Part shown: positions 32,050-45,000 of the stretch, piece by piece
Numbering within the stretch: position 1 is the first letter of the stretch
Layout of the letters: each line of letters opens with the position of its first letter
Assembly: GCA_963565915.1 (NCBI GenBank)
Contig: OY751490.1
Location: 3,720,001 to 3,784,000, forward strand
Source: Entoloma clypeatum
Taxonomy: Eukaryota > Basidiomycota > Agaricomycetes > Agaricales > Entolomataceae
Reading direction: 5' to 3'
Length of the DNA: 64,000 bases
Made by a program: the position numbers and the translations under genes
Notes under the pieces: model-generated
Seen by the model: the letters and a program-made list of their open reading frames with translations, nothing else
Databases searched by the model: none
What the model was told of the DNA's origin: nothing

Positions 32050-35000
32050 TTATCGTGGGCGAGACGGGTTCTGCCGATGGAAATCACGGATCAAATCTTG
32101 AGCGTTCTGAACATTAGCTCGAGGTTCCCATGTGTTCTCTTCTGGGCCATATCCTTCCCACTGGACGAGGTACTGGATCTTTCCGCGGAACTTTTGAGAG
32201 TCCAGGATCGTAGACACATGGTACTCTTCTCGTCCTTCGACGATGATCGGATCAGGGGCTGGTTTCCTTTTCTGGATGGCGTACTTCGGAGTTTCATATG
32301 GTGACAACAGGGTCTCGTTGAACACAGGGTGAATCATCTTCCAAGTCTTCGGAAGATCAAGAAGGTATGCGCTAGCTCCTTTCTTCTCTAGGACTTTGAA
32401 TGGTCCATGTCGGAGTGCATCAAGTTTCTTTGAGGGTCGATCAGTCCTGATGTTAGTGCCTTCCAGCCACACCTTGTCTCCGATGCGGTAGTCCCGAGAC
32501 GGACTTTGCCGTGTGTCAACTGTCTTCTTCATCTGATCCTGTGCTTGTTTCAGCGCAGCATTGGCTTCTTCTCGTGCCTGTTTGAGTTTTTTCAAGAAGT
32601 CGTTGGCAGCCGGATTGGTATCTTCTAACACGAGTTCTCCCTTCCACGGATGTAAACCGTAGTTGAGGTAGAATGGGGTGTGCTTCGTTGCCTGATGTTC
32701 TTTGTCATTGTACTGGAATTCTGCGATTGCGATCCATTCAGCCCAATCATCCTGTAGATGGTTGACAAAGTTTCGTAAGAATGCTTCTGTTTCCTGATGC
32801 GATCGCTCAGCCTGTCCATCAGTCTGTGGGTGGTATGCGGTGGACAGGTTCCTCTTGATCCCTAACATGCGGCAGAGTATCTCCATGAACTTCGCGGCGA
32901 ACTGCAGTCCCCTATCGCTGATGATCTTCTTGGGGATCCCATGAAGCTTCCATATCTGATCCCGATAGATCTTGGCTAATCCTTCAGCCGATAGTTCCAC
33001 AGTTGTCGGAATGAGGTGAAGCATCTTTGAATGTCTATCCGTGATGACCAGAATTGCGTTTTTTCCATCAGATTCTGGTATCGGTCCCACGACGTCGATT
33101 CCTATGTCTTCCCATGGGTGACTTGGTGCTGCATGGGGATGTAGCGGAGCATGTCGCTTTTGTCGGTTAATCTTGTTGCGTTGACAAGTGTCGCAACCCT
33201 TCACGTACTTCTTCACATTATGCAGTATGGTAGGCCACTAGTAGGTGCGAGTGAGGAGTTCATGTGTCCGGTACTGTCCTGGATGTCCAGCCACTGGTGC
33301 ATTGTGTGACTCGAACATCAATTCTTGTCATAATTGTGGATCTGGCGGGACATAGACTCGTTCGCCTGCATATGTGATGCCGTTTTCCTGTTGATACCAA
33401 TGAGGATTCTTCTTTAGACCCTGGGCTACTTCTGTCTCCATGCGATTTGAACCCTTGATGCGTGCAATCCACGGATTTTCGATGGTCGTGACGTTTCCAA
33501 TTTTGATGGAATCAGATGTTTCACTCCCTTCAAAGAATTGTTCCTCCGTGAACATCTCCATTTGTACCACATCTTCTGATTCCAACCATTTCAAGAATAG
33601 TCCCTCCTTGAGCATTTGGTCACTGTCCTGTGGTTCGAGTTCCGCTTCATACCAGGGTAAGCGTGACAGGATGTCCGCTTTCGCATTGGTCTTGCCGGGC
33701 ACATGCCGTAATTCAAAGTCATAGTCTTGTAACTTCATTTTCCAGCGTCGCTGTCGTTGATTCAGGTCCTGAGGATGACAGAAATATTCCAGGTTCTTGT
33801 GATCGGTCAAGATTTCGAAACGTTCCCTGGCTTCGAGCAGATAGTGTCTCCAATCTTTTAATGCTTCCACGACCGCCAGGAGTTCCTTGTCATATATCTC
33901 GTAATTCTGTTCGGCCGCGGACATGGTCCGCGACAAGAACACGATGGGGTGCCATTTGTCGTCTTGCTTCTGAGAGAGTACTGCTCCAATCGCATAGCCC
34001 GATGCATTGGTTTCAACCCTGAACTGTCCCTCTGGTTTTGGTAATGCCAAAACTGGTGCCGATGTAATTGCCCATATGAGACCTTCAAAAGCTTGCTGCT
34101 CTGTTGGTCCCCAAGTAAACGCCGTACCGCCTGTGAGCGCGGTGAGAGGCTTTGCAATGTTTGAGTACCCTTCAATAAATCGTCGATAGAAGTTAGCAAA
34201 TCCAAGGAACTTCTGAACTTCCTTTTTTGATGTGGGTGCTCGCCACTTTCGAATTGTATCCACCTTCTCAGTTTCCATCTCAACAGGTCCCTCACCAACC
34301 ACATATCCCAATATAGGACATTTCGTTACTTCCCATAAACACTTCTTCTCCTTTAGGAACAAATCATTGTCCGATAGGATCTGTAGGATTTCTTCAGTGT
34401 TTCGCGCGAGTTCTTCCTTGGTTTTACCGATAACCACGATGTCATCCATGTATATTACGCAGATACGTCGGCGGATCTGGTCCCGGAATAGACTAGCCAT
34501 CATTCGAGAGAACGTTCCCGGGGAGTTGCAAAGACCAAAAAACATGACCAATGGTTCGAACAATCCTCGACTGGTGAGGAAGGCAGCTTTCCATTCATCA
34601 CCCTCCTTAATCCGGACGTTGTTATAGCTCCACATGATGTCCATTTTATTGAAGTAGACCGCATCTTTCAGTACGTCCAAGAGATCGGATATTCATGGGA
34701 GTGGGAACTTGTCTTTGATCGTGAATTTATTGACCATGCGGTAATCTTGTACCAATCATTTGGAGCCATCCTTCTTGTTGATGAAGAAGCAAGGGGAGGC
34801 ATAAGGGGATTTGGACGGGCGGATCTTTCCTGTTGCTAGACCCTCGTCAATGAATGCATCCAATTCTTCTTGTTCCTTTTGCGTCATAGGATATGTATTT
34901 CCCCCTAGTTCCTTTGGTGCGTCCGGTGTAAGTTCGATACCATGGTCCCATTCCCTCTCCTTTGGGATCTTATCAAAGTTCTCTTTCTCAAAAAGATGAG

Positions 35001-35660
35001 CAAATCGTTCGACATATGAGGGTCGTTTGGTTGTGGGAGGTGGTGTGGGAGTGACAGCTTCCAAGATAGGGTCTCCAGGCTTCCATTTCTGATCCGACTT
35101 TTTGGGTGCATCTTTGTCGCGCACCTCAACCATGCGAACCCGGTGTTTGCGACCATTAAGGTTAATCCTGACATCCGAGTGTTTGGTTCGACATGTTGTT
35201 AGGCATCGGTTAAATGTTACCGCGCCGGTTGTCCAATTGATTGTGGGGTTGTGGTGTACCAACCAGTCATGTCCCAAGAGCATGTCCATTCTCCCAATGT
35301 CCAGTACCATTGCTTCCATGGTTTCCTGATGTGCTCCCAAATCCAGTTTGACTTTGGCAAGTTGGCTCGCTTTCTGTTGTCGATTTGGTGATCCATCCGC
35401 ATTTAGAATTGCTATGGGCGGTATTCCTCGCATGGGGAGGTTCTGTTTGCATACTATTCTGGGATGGATGCATGTGCGTTCACATCCGCTGTCAACCTCA
35501 GGTCGGATAACCTTTGGTCCTCGTCATGTCCTGAGCTGAGCTAACAGCCTGATTTCTCGTCTTTTCGGAGGTTTATCTCCCTTCACAATCTTAGTCGACG
35601 CAGCGGCTCGCTTGGCAGGGATGACATAGGTTCTATTGTCTGCAGTCATACAAGGCAAGC
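32050..35660 (-). pseudogene. pol: Decayed pol of element 2 (protease-RT-RNase H-integrase-chromodomain)
   Basis: Open pieces: protease (35433-34756), RT/RNase H (34680-33328) and integrase plus chromodomain (33216-32050). The integrase piece ends with a chromodomain (YLVQWEGYGPEENTWEP), so the ancestor was a chromovirus. Stops at 35524-35526, 34756-34758 and 33328-33330 are CGA-to-TGA changes relative to the sister elements, and 33238-33240 is TGG-to-TAG. Codons near 34695 are also altered. The element is dead. Confidence 0.85.
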
Positions 35661-35724
35661 AAGTCCGTTTAATAGATAAGGGTCGCGACTTAGCGTCGTT
35701 TAATCGGACCCTTCGGGAAAATCC

Positions 35725-36014
35725 TGTTGAAGTTCCACCTGGGCGCTAGCCACAGGCGTACTGAGCAACATAGCTACAGTGGAAGTACTCTACAATACCG
35801 CTATGGTCACTTACATGGTTTGGAGGGGTAAGGCTGGTGAGAGCGATGGAGCTGGTTAAGAGTCAAGAGACAACTTATTGATATTGACAGTTTCCTGGTC
35901 TTATATACCGTACTACTGTTTGTACCAACCAAACAAGTATGTAATGAAGATATGTAAAGGTCACGTGATGTAATCTAATCTAATCTAATCTACGTGATGG
36001 GAAAAGTTTCAACA
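35725..36014 (-). repeat. 3' LTR of the copia element
   Basis: 290 bp. On the minus strand it begins TGTTGAAACTTTTCCC after a G-rich polypurine tract and ends GAACTTCAACA. It contains short ATCTAATCTA repeats near 35975-35990. Confidence 0.75.
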
Positions 36015-36089
36015 CCCCCCCATATTTAGTACATACTTCTAAATACATCTTACTTTTTCCCACATATATATATAGGTACTTTGTTTCGC

Positions 36090-39000
36090 CTAGTTCTTTA
36101 TCAATCCGAAGTATGGGATAAACTTTGAAAAGAGGATTTTTCCCAGATTCTTAGTTAAAAGGTCTGCAGGGTTGTTCACTCCTTCAATGAATTCGACCGT
36201 AATTATCCCTTCGAAGACTTTTTCTCTGACGAAGTGGAATCGCACGTCAATGTGCTTGGATCGCTTCTCAGTTACAGGGTTGGATGCGATAAAGACGGAG
36301 CCGTTGTTATCTCCGTAGATCGGTACTGATCCGATCTGCATTCCAAGCTCGGCAAGCATGCCTCTAAGCCATGTCACTGCACGACTGCAATCTGATAGCG
36401 CCATGTATTCTGCTTCCGTGGAAGAGAGGGCAATGGTTTTTTGCGCCGATGAAACCCAGGTTACTGCTCCAGATGCCAGCGATATGAAGTAACCAGTGGT
36501 GGACTTCCTGGTGTTTTCGTCTGATGCCCAATCGGAGTCTGTGAATGCGTAGATTCCTTTCCCAGAATCACCATCGTACATGATCGCGTAATTTTTCGTT
36601 GCCTTCAAATACCTGCAAATATCCCTTGCCACTTCTAAATGGCGTTTGGTAGGGTTTGCGGAAAATTGGGACATTTTAATTACGGCGAAACAAATGTTGG
36701 GTCTTGTCCTGATCATTAAGTACAATAATGATCCGATGACGGATTGGTACTTGGATCTGAGTTCCGCATTGGGTTCATCTTCAGATTTCATGGGTTTGTA
36801 GCCCGTTGGGAGTGGGGTATGGGTGGCATTAGATTCGCTCATCCCCATGCGTGCGAGAATTTTCTCAAGGTAGGGTACTTGATCAATGAAGATCCTCTTC
36901 CCACGTTGCCTTATTTGGATAGAGAGAAATTCTTTTGGTTCCCCATCAGGGACTAGGTGGCCTAGGTCCCTACATTCCCATGTTGTCATGAAGGCCTTCT
37001 TTTTTTCCAGCGTGTATTCCCGGTTTGTGCCGAGAAAAGCAGAGTCATCGACATAAATGACGGCGATCACAGTTTCCCCTTTGGTACTTGTGTGAATGAA
37101 AATTCCCGCATCGGAGTGAAGCCAGACAAAGCCGAGCTTTTTCATGGAGGAATCGAGTTCCCTCCACCAGGCTAATGCGGCCTGCTTGAGTCCGTACAGG
37201 GCTTTGTATAGTCGGTACACGAGGTTTTCTTTCCCTTTTACTATGTAGCCCTCAGGCTGTCGCATGTAAATTACCTCACGGAGTGTTCCATAGAGGAAGG
37301 CTGCTGAGACGTCCAAGAGTGTCATGAACCACCCTTCAAGGGCTGTCAATGCCAGAATTAATTGGACGGTCTCGTATCTCACTACTGGTGAGAAGATCTG
37401 ATTGAAGTCAATCCCTTCTACCTGTGAGAAACTTTTGCAACAAGGCGCGCTTTCAAACGCCCGTCGGATTTTTCGTTGTAAACCCATTTGTTCCTTAGAG
37501 CTTTCCTCCCTGTAGGTAGGGGTACTAACTCCGTGATCACCCCGCGGCTTTTGAGCATGTCTAGCTCTTTTCGTTCTGCCACATACCAATCTTCTTTGTT
37601 CGGAAGAGAGTATATGTCTTTGTGTGACATTTCGATGATGCCTACTTGGATGGAGATTGCCTCCATCAGGAGATCGTTCATCCATGCCGTTTGACCGCCC
37701 AATCTACGTCTTCGATCCATTTTTTCAAGATCAGAAGCAGGGGTGTCTTCCCCATAGATGCTGTCTGGCATTCTCCGAACTCGTCGTTCCCTGATCGGTC
37801 GATCTGGTACTTGCTCGGGCTCTGGAGTGGGTACTCGTGGCTCGTCATCGGGCTCGCTACGCGGCAAATCATCGTCTGATTCAGGGTCATCCTGTCCAGT
37901 GGGAACAGGGTCATGAGGTTTTTTGTAATGACTGTCATTGTCATCGTTTCCGGGGATGAGGTCCTCAAACTCATCAGCCGGTTCTGGGTTTTCCATTTCT
38001 GGATGGTTCTCTGGTAAAGGGTCGATGTGGCATCTAGGGTACTTGCTTTCATCAAAGATAGCTTTCCCACCCATGAAAATTGTATTAGTCTCAGGATCCA
38101 TGAAACGGTATCCTTTGACCCCTGGCTTTGATCCGAGATAAATCATCAATCGAGATCTAGACTCCAGGGAATTTCTACGTTTTTCTTTTGGGATATACAC
38201 ATATGCCTGACATCCGAAGACTCTGATGCTTGACATATCGGGGATCTCATTGGTCACCCTGAAGTAAGGGGTATTCCATTCGAGACGCTGCATGGGGGTT
38301 CTGTTGTAGAGAAAAGCTGCATGTTCCAAACAGAATTCCCACCACATAGGTGGTAAGCACGCGTCGAAGCGCAAGGCCTGAGATTTTTCCCACAGGGTTC
38401 GATTTATCCGTTCTGCTCGACCGTTCTGCTGGTGCTGATACGGGAGCGTGACGTTGATCAGAATTCCATGATCGGCAAGTACATCCTTGTATTCGTTAAA
38501 TTCTCCACCTCCATCAACTCGCCATTTCTTAGGAGTGGCGGCGAATTGATTCTGGATCATCGCAAGGAATTGTCGTAGTGCCATGACAGCATTCGACTTC
38601 TTCCTAAGCAGGACGACCCAGACGTGGGATGAAAAATCGTCCAAAAATGTAAGGAAATATTTATATTTGTGGTATGATGCCGTGGATATTTGTTTGAGAT
38701 CAGAATGGATCAGATCAAAGGTTTTTAATTGCCCTTGTTATCGAATTGGGATATGACTGATTCGGCATTTTCCCTTTGAGGCAACCTGTGCAACTTTCCT
38801 GTGATTTCTCACGTACTAATGTCTCAGGTACCCCTTTGGTACTAGTGGGAATCTTTCGAAGTGCTTGATCATTTGGGTGACCAAGACGCTTGTGCCATGT
38901 TTCGACAGTAATTTCGCTCGAGATCGCATGGATCTGGTCGTAGCGTATTTCAGTGTCTAACCAGTAAATGGTTTGTCCAAGGATGTGGGGCGAAAACTGG

Positions 39001-39791
39001 ATTTTGTTCAGCCCTTTGGAGATGTTGATTTCTCCATGAGTCCCGTCTACTTTGTAACCATGGTTAAGAAAGACGCCTAAGGACAATAGGCGTGTGTCCA
39101 TGTCCGGGATGTAGAATACCGGTCTGAGAAGATGGGTTTTAACTTCCCCATTTAGGGTGTGCCGTACTGGAACGGCCCCAACTCCAAGAATTTCCAGTTT
39201 CTTCCCTTTGGCTGCAGTTTGGACAAATCGCTTGACCGTGAGAGGTCTATAATATGCGAAGTCCTTAAACTCATAGGTGAAGTGTAAAGAGGCGCCGGAA
39301 TCTAATATCCACTGCGCGCGTTCTTTTTCCTTACAATGTGTACAAGAAGCAAAATGTTTAATATATTTTTTATGTAAATCACTGCTAAAGTGATCTACGC
39401 ATTCTGTACTGGTACTGGCTATTATGTCATACGTCTGTTGAGAGGTATTGTTAGCTTTCCGCAATTGGTAAGGTTTAAGAAAGGGTTTTGACGAACCGTC
39501 AAGTTCTATCTCGTCCTCAAATACATCCGGCCCCATCCGTTCCTGGTCAATGTCCATCATTTTCAGCAATTCTTCTATCGACGGGGCTACGCGACGCTGT
39601 TTAGCCGGCCTTTTGTCGATGTCAGGAATGATGGTATCTAAGATACGGAGGTTTGACCCAGAGGGTTGAGCACCAATTTCTCGGGCGAGTCTTCGCACCC
39701 TCTCGTTCTTTTTCCACACAGACGGCTTTCCAGAGGGAAGCCCGGTGTACTGAGAAGGAGGCAGGTTCATACGTTGCAGGAGTGACTGCAT
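36090..39791 (-). pseudogene. pol: Copia polyprotein (protease, integrase, RT, RNase H) with two frameshifts
   Basis: Piece 39791-38715 has the protease (ILDSGASLHF) and the pre-integrase zinc region (HKRLGHPN...CTGCLKGK). Piece 38644-37418 has integrase (VDGGGEF and NGRAERINR carrying catalytic D and E). Piece 37685-36090 has RT (VIYVDDSAF) and RNase H (FTDSDWASD...STEAEY) ending with NPADLLTKNL. The first break, near 38722, looks like one extra A in an A run. The second, near 37427, looks like one lost G. Both are single-base and young. Gag is absent. Confidence 0.85.
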
Positions 39792-39801
39792 TTTCTCCGA
39801 T

Positions 39802-40275
39802 TCAGGCTGTGCGGTACTCGTAGTTTTCCCGTGGCCCGTTACAGTGGTGAAGGTAGGTGCATGACGAGGAGGGAGAGGGCAAGGGGCACGTTGACGAGGA
39901 GGAAGAGGACAGGGAGCAGGATAACGAGGGGGTCAAGTCTCTCGTTTCGTGCCCAGCGGTTGTACTCAGTCTGTTGTTCTTCGGTGGTGAACTGGGCGTA
40001 GATCTGCTGCTTCGAGTAAGACGTGATGATGTGGCTCTGGGACGTCTCGATGTGAGCGTCCTAATCAATCTTCTGATAACGGTTGTCTGGACACCGATAA
40101 ACTCTCTGATCTCTGTGATCCGACCTGTCTGAGGTCCTTCTTGAACGCGAAAGCTTTCGAGTTCGTTCTGTCGGGCATTGTAACGCGTGATCTGGTGTTG
40201 CCAAGCAAGATGGATGCTCTCTGCTATCTCGCCGTGGGGGCGATGCTCGTCGTTGTCTAGTTCTTCATCAAGCAC
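39802..40275 (-). pseudogene. Chimeric remnant of the gypsy short ORF, element 2
   Basis: Reads the same EELDNDEHRPHGEIAES and TSRRPRATSSR blocks as the short ORF of element 1. After the DLTPS codons near 39928 it runs into unrelated Ser/Cys-rich sequence belonging to the copia junction. The upstream ATG is changed to ACG. Confidence 0.6.
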
Positions 40276-40479
40276 CTGCTGTAGGATGCGACAGATCTCC
40301 GATTCGATGTACTGCTGGATGAGTGTAAAATCGATACTGTCTCGAGGACTTAGCTCCTCCTGTCGGGCTTCTGGCGTGCTGAATGGGTTACTGGTGAAGT
40401 CTTCAAAGAAGCGCGACGTCTTGACTCGTCTGGTAGTTGCTCTCTTCGCTCTGGGCGAACCTAACGAGATTTAGCAACT

Positions 40480-40881
40480 TGTTATGCTTAACAAACCGTT
40501 CCAAGGTTCGGGCAGAGTATGCAGGAAAGTGAAAAGGCGAAGAGCAAAGTGATTGCTAAATCTAAGGAATCTACTATAGTACAAGAGGTTTATATAGGTA
40601 CTGACTATAGGCGGTAGCGGATGAGTCAGTACTGCGGAAGGCAGTGCGCATGAGTAAGGCGACTGCGGAAGGCTATGTACAGTGAGTAAGCTGACTGCGG
40701 AAAGCGAGTCAGCACGGGAGCGAAGTATACTAAAGGGGATGACAAAGTAATGTAATGAGTCAGACTGGAAATCGAAGGTTGCGAAAGTAGACATTAGACA
40801 TAGTAAGCTCGTAAGAGGGCACCGAGTTGGGCCGATAAGTAAAAGATATGACATGGTCCTCATACCGTAGAGTCCGTAACA
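40480..40881 (-). repeat. 5' LTR of element 2
   Basis: 402 bp. The self-priming site AGATTTAGCAA (plus strand 40467-40477) lies immediately inside it. Followed on the right by the target duplication CTGTG. Confidence 0.9.
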
Positions 40882-40971
40882 CTGTGCTTCTTCACAGTGT
40901 TTTTGGCAAGCAACTGCCCATCCTGCACGCGCGCATTTGGCTGCCTCTTTCTGGGATTTCTTTGGTGGCAT
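40882..40971 (-). pseudogene. N-terminal codons of the mariner-like transposase remnant
   Basis: Reads MPPKKSQKEAAKCARAGWAV... up to the CTGTG duplication. Across element 2 the frame continues at 31107 with a Ser/Pro-rich, SSSESE-containing segment to ~30916, and then meets element 1. Together these give the N-terminus of the derivative's protein. Confidence 0.45.
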
Positions 40972-41150
40972 GGCAGTTGGGGGTTATTTTTCTCATTTTC
41001 GGCTCGCTTCCATCTTATGTAACTAGTCTAAAACATACCAACCAGCGAGAATGATCCTGCCCTGCTCCGGGTCGGCCCGAGACCTGGTGCAGTGCCAACC
41101 CAAATTCAGCGCTGTCACACTTTGGTGGTGACTAGGTGTTTTGCACCATA

Positions 41151-41660
41151 CATTTTGGAAGGAAGAACATCAGGAACAATCATTTAGCTACTTTGAGCTC
41201 AGCCACATTCCATAGCATTCATAGCTGTTTGTAACCATCAGTGCTAGTCAGTAGCTGTTTGTAGTGATAATATTGTTATGTAACCATGGCAAAAGGTCTG
41301 GAGATCTATGAACATTGTCACATTGGATGACTTCACATAAGGTTTAGAATCCTAGATTATTTTCTAAACCGATAAGCGAGCGGAGTCTGAATAATATAGG
41401 TCTAGGTTTCCAAACCGTAAACACTTTTTTCATCAAGGGCAATAAATCCAGCAAAAGTGTTGTGCCGGTTCCCCGAGATCACATGTTAACAGAACACGAG
41501 TGATGAAGTGTGTCTGTCAGTGAGTTCATGGCATTTCTCAACTTGTTGAGTATTGAGAAACCATTTTGTAGATAATATGTTCTTGTTGCGCATGTTTTTT
41601 ATATAGCGCGTCTCATCGGAGAGTCCTTACATGGGGTTTAGCAGAGTCATCGAAGCATGT
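41151..41660. other. Spacer between the mariner-like element and element 3
   Basis: AT-rich with no supported gene. It includes a repeated phrase CAGTAGCTGTTTGTA near 41250. Element 3 inserted at its right end (CATGT). Confidence 0.5.
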
Positions 41661-42030
41661 TGTTATGCGTAACAAACCGTTCCAAGGTTCGGGCAGAGTA
41701 TGCAGGAAGATGGAAAGGCGAAGAGCAATGTGATTGCTAAATCTAAGGAATGTAGCTATGGTACATGAGGTTTATATAGGACTGACTATGAGCGGTAGTG
41801 AATGAGTCAGTAACTGCGGAAGGCAGTGCGTATGAGTAAGGCGACTGCGGAAGGCTATGCACTAATGAGTAAGCTGACTGCGGAATGAGTCAGACAGCTG
41901 CGGAAAGCGAGTCAGCGTGGGAGCGAAGTATACTAAAGGAAATAAAGTATAATACGATATGTGTAAGCGGGGGCCGATGAGTAAAAGTAAAAAGGTAAGC
42001 GTATACATCCGTAGTCGTTAGTCCGTAACA
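41661..42030 (-). repeat. 3' LTR of element 3
   Basis: 370 bp. The hairpin GTCTGTG-loop-CACAGAC follows at 42047-42064 with the polypurine tract between them. Confidence 0.92.
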
Positions 42031-42067
42031 TGTTCCCCTCCTCAAGGTCTGTGTCCTCACAGACTAC

Positions 42068-45000
42068 CTACTCCCATCCATCGTTGCCATTTGGATCGGC
42101 CCAGGCAGGGTCAACTCGGTTACCCCAATCCTTTATCAGTTCATCGTTTACCGCCGTGGCAAACTCTAAACCTCGAACGGCGAGGCGAAGGCGTCGATTC
42201 TCGACAGCAAGGGTGTTGGTATAGTTTTTGAGGATGAGCTTCTCCTCAGCGGTGGGGGCGGTTGGTAAATCGGAGAGGGTATGAAGACGGATATGCATCT
42301 GCCGGTGGAGGATGTCGGCGACGGAGGTTTCGAGCGCATGGATCTGGTCGCGCATGGAGAGCGCTTCGCCGATGAGGGTGGTGATGGTGGGGTTGATATC
42401 GGAAGCATCGGTGGAGGCGGCGGTGATGTTGGACATGGCAGAAATGATGTTTGAAAGGTATAAGAAGAACGGCGTGTTGGGCGAGAAGAGTTGGAGCGGG
42501 GAACTCGATGTGACAGAAGTCGACAGTGCTGCGTTGGCTTCTTCTCGTGCCTGTTTGAGTTTTTTCAAGAAGTCGTGTGCCGCTGGATTGGTGTCTTCCA
42601 ACACAAGTTCTCCCTTCCAAGGATGCAGACCGTAGTTGAGATAGAATGGTGTGTACTTTGTCGTTTGATGTTCTTTGTCATTGTACTGGAATTCTGCGAT
42701 TGCGATCCATTCTGCCCAATCATCTTGTAGATGGTTGACAAAGTTTCGTAAGAACACCTCGGTTTCCTGATGCGATCGTTCGGCTTGTCCATCAGTTTGT
42801 GGATGGTACGCAGTGGACAGGTTTCTCTTGATTCCCAACATGCGGCAAAGTATCTCCATGAACCTCGCGGCGAACTGTGGTCCTCTGTCGCTAATGATCT
42901 TCTTAGGGATCCCATGAAGCTTCCATATCTGGTCCCGATAGATCTTGGCTAATCCTTCAGCCGATAGTTCCACGGTTGTTGGGATGAGATGAAGCATCTT
43001 TGAATGTCTGTCTGTGATAACCAGAATTGCGTTCTTCCCATCAGATTCTGGTATCGGTCCCACGACGTCAATCCCTATGTCTTCCCATGGTTGACTTGGC
43101 GCGGTGTTAGGGTGTAGAGGGGCGTGTCTCCTTTGGCGGCTGATCTTGTTATGTTGACAGGTGTCACAACCTTTCACATACTTCTTTACGTCATGTAGGA
43201 TGGTGGGCCACCAGTAGGTGCGAGTGAGGAGTTCATGTGTTCGATATTGTCCTGGGTGTCCTGCCACTGGTGCGTCGTGCGCTTCAAACATCAGTTCTTG
43301 GCGCAATTGTGGGTCTGGTGGAACATAGACTCGTTCTCCTGTGTAGGTGATGCCATTTTCCTGCTGGTACCAGTGAGGATTCTTCTTTAGACCCTGGGCT
43401 ACTTCTGTCTCCATGCGATTCGAGGCCTTGATGCGTGTGATCCATGGGTTTTCGATGGTTGTGATGTTTCCGATTTTGATGGAATCAGATGTTTCACCCC
43501 CTTCAAAGAATTGTTCCTCTGTGAACATCTCCATTTGTACCACATCTTCTGATTCCAATCGTTTCAAAAATAGCCCCTCCTTGAGCATTTGGTCGCTGTC
43601 CTGCGGCTCGAGTTCCGTCTCATACCAGGGTAAACGTGACAGGATGTCTGCTTTCGCGTTTGTCTTCCCAGGTACATGTCGCAATTCGAAGTCATAGCCT
43701 TGTAACTTCATCTTCCAGTGCCTCTGTCGTTGGTTTAGGTCCTGAGGACGCCGGAAATACTCCAGGTTTTTGTGATCGGTTAAGATCTCGAAACGTTCCT
43801 TGGCTTCAAGTAGATGATGTCGCCAGTCCTTCAGTGCTTCCATGACTGCCAAGAGTTCCTTGTCATATATTTCGTAATTCTGTTCGGCCGCGGACATGGT
43901 CCGCGACAAGAACGCGATAGGATGCCACTTGTCGTTTTGTTTCTGTGAAAGTACCGCTCCAATCGCATAACCCGATGCATCGGTTTCGACCCTGAACTGT
44001 CCATCCGGTTTAGGCAATGCCAAGACTGGTGCCGTCGTGATTGCCCGTATGAGACCTTCAAATGCTTCTTGCGCCGCTGGTCCCCACGTGAATGCTGTAT
44101 TTCCCGTAAGTGTTGTGAGTGGCTTTGCGATGTTTGAGTATCCTTCAATAAAGCGTCGATAAAAATTGGCAAATCCCAGGAACTTCTGGACTTCCTTTTT
44201 TGATGTGGGTACTCGCCAGTTCCGGATTGTGTCCACCTTTTCAGTTTCCATCTCAACACGTCCTTCTCCAACGACATATCCCAATATGGGGCATTTTGTT
44301 ACTTCCCAAAGACACTTCTTCTCCTTTAGGAACAGGTCATTGTCTGACAGAATCTGCAAGATCTCTTCGGTGTTCCGGGCGAGTTCTTCCTTGGTTTTAC
44401 CAATAACCACTATGTCATCCATGTAAATCACACAGATGCGCCGACGGATCTGATCCCTGAATAGGCTGGCCATCATCCGAGAGAACGTTCCCGGGGAGTT
44501 GCAGAGACCGAAAAACATGACCAATGGTTCAAACAATCCTCGGCTGGTCAGGAAGGCGGCTTTCCATTCGTCACCCTTCTTGATCTGCACGTTATTGTAT
44601 CCCCACATGATGTCCATTTTGTTGAAGTAGACTGCGTCCTTCAATACATCCAAGAGGTCGTTGATGTGTGGGAGTGGGAATTTGTCCTTAACCGTGAATT
44701 TATTGACCGTGCGATAGTCCTGTACCAATCGTTTGGAACCGTCTTTCTTGTTAATGAAGAAGCAGGGTGATGCATAAGGGGATTTGGACGGTCGGATCTT
44801 TCCGGTTGCCAGGCCTTCATCGATGAATTCGTCCAGTTCTTCTTGCTCCTTTTGGGTCATAGGGTACGTGTTTCCTCCTAGCTCCTTTGGTGCGTCCAGT
44901 GTAAGTTCGATGCCGTGGTCCCATTCTCTTTCCTTTGGGATCTTGTCGAAGTTTTCTTTTTCAAAGAGATGGGCAAAACGTTCAACGTATGAGGGTCGTT

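Larger units (their letters stand above)
35725..39928 (-). mobile_element. Ty1/copia element inserted in gypsy element 2, 5'-truncated
   Basis: The 3' LTR at 35725-36014 (290 bp, TGTTGAA...TTCAACA ends) is preceded on the minus strand by the purine tract ATGGGGGG. Protease, integrase, RT and RNase H follow up to ~39791. No matching 5' LTR or Gag knuckle is found. Instead the sequence runs into gypsy short-ORF sequence near 39928, and the gypsy gag is missing too, so a deletion spans the 5' junction. Confidence 0.75.
31108..40881 (-). mobile_element. Ty3/gypsy element 2 (9,774 bp including a copia insertion)
   Basis: 402-bp LTRs at 31108-31509 and 40480-40881 (about 2% different by eye). Target duplication CTGTG at 31103-31107 and 40882-40886. 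Minus-strand order from the right: LTR, PBS, truncated short ORF, copia insertion in place of gag, decayed pol, accessory ORF, LTR. Sequence is close to element 4. Confidence 0.9.
24357..41150 (-). mobile_element. Mariner-like DNA transposon derivative, split by two gypsy insertions
   Basis: Terminal inverted repeats of ~38 bp at 24357-24394 and 41113-41150 share TATGGTGCA and TAGTCACCACCAAA and are flanked by TA on both sides, as for Tc1/mariner elements. Without gypsy elements 1 and 2 the element is ~24357-24867 + 30916-31107 + 40887-41150, about 970 bp. It encodes on the minus strand the two ends of a transposase-like protein but has no room for the catalytic core, so it is an internally deleted non-autonomous derivative. 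Confidence 0.65.
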
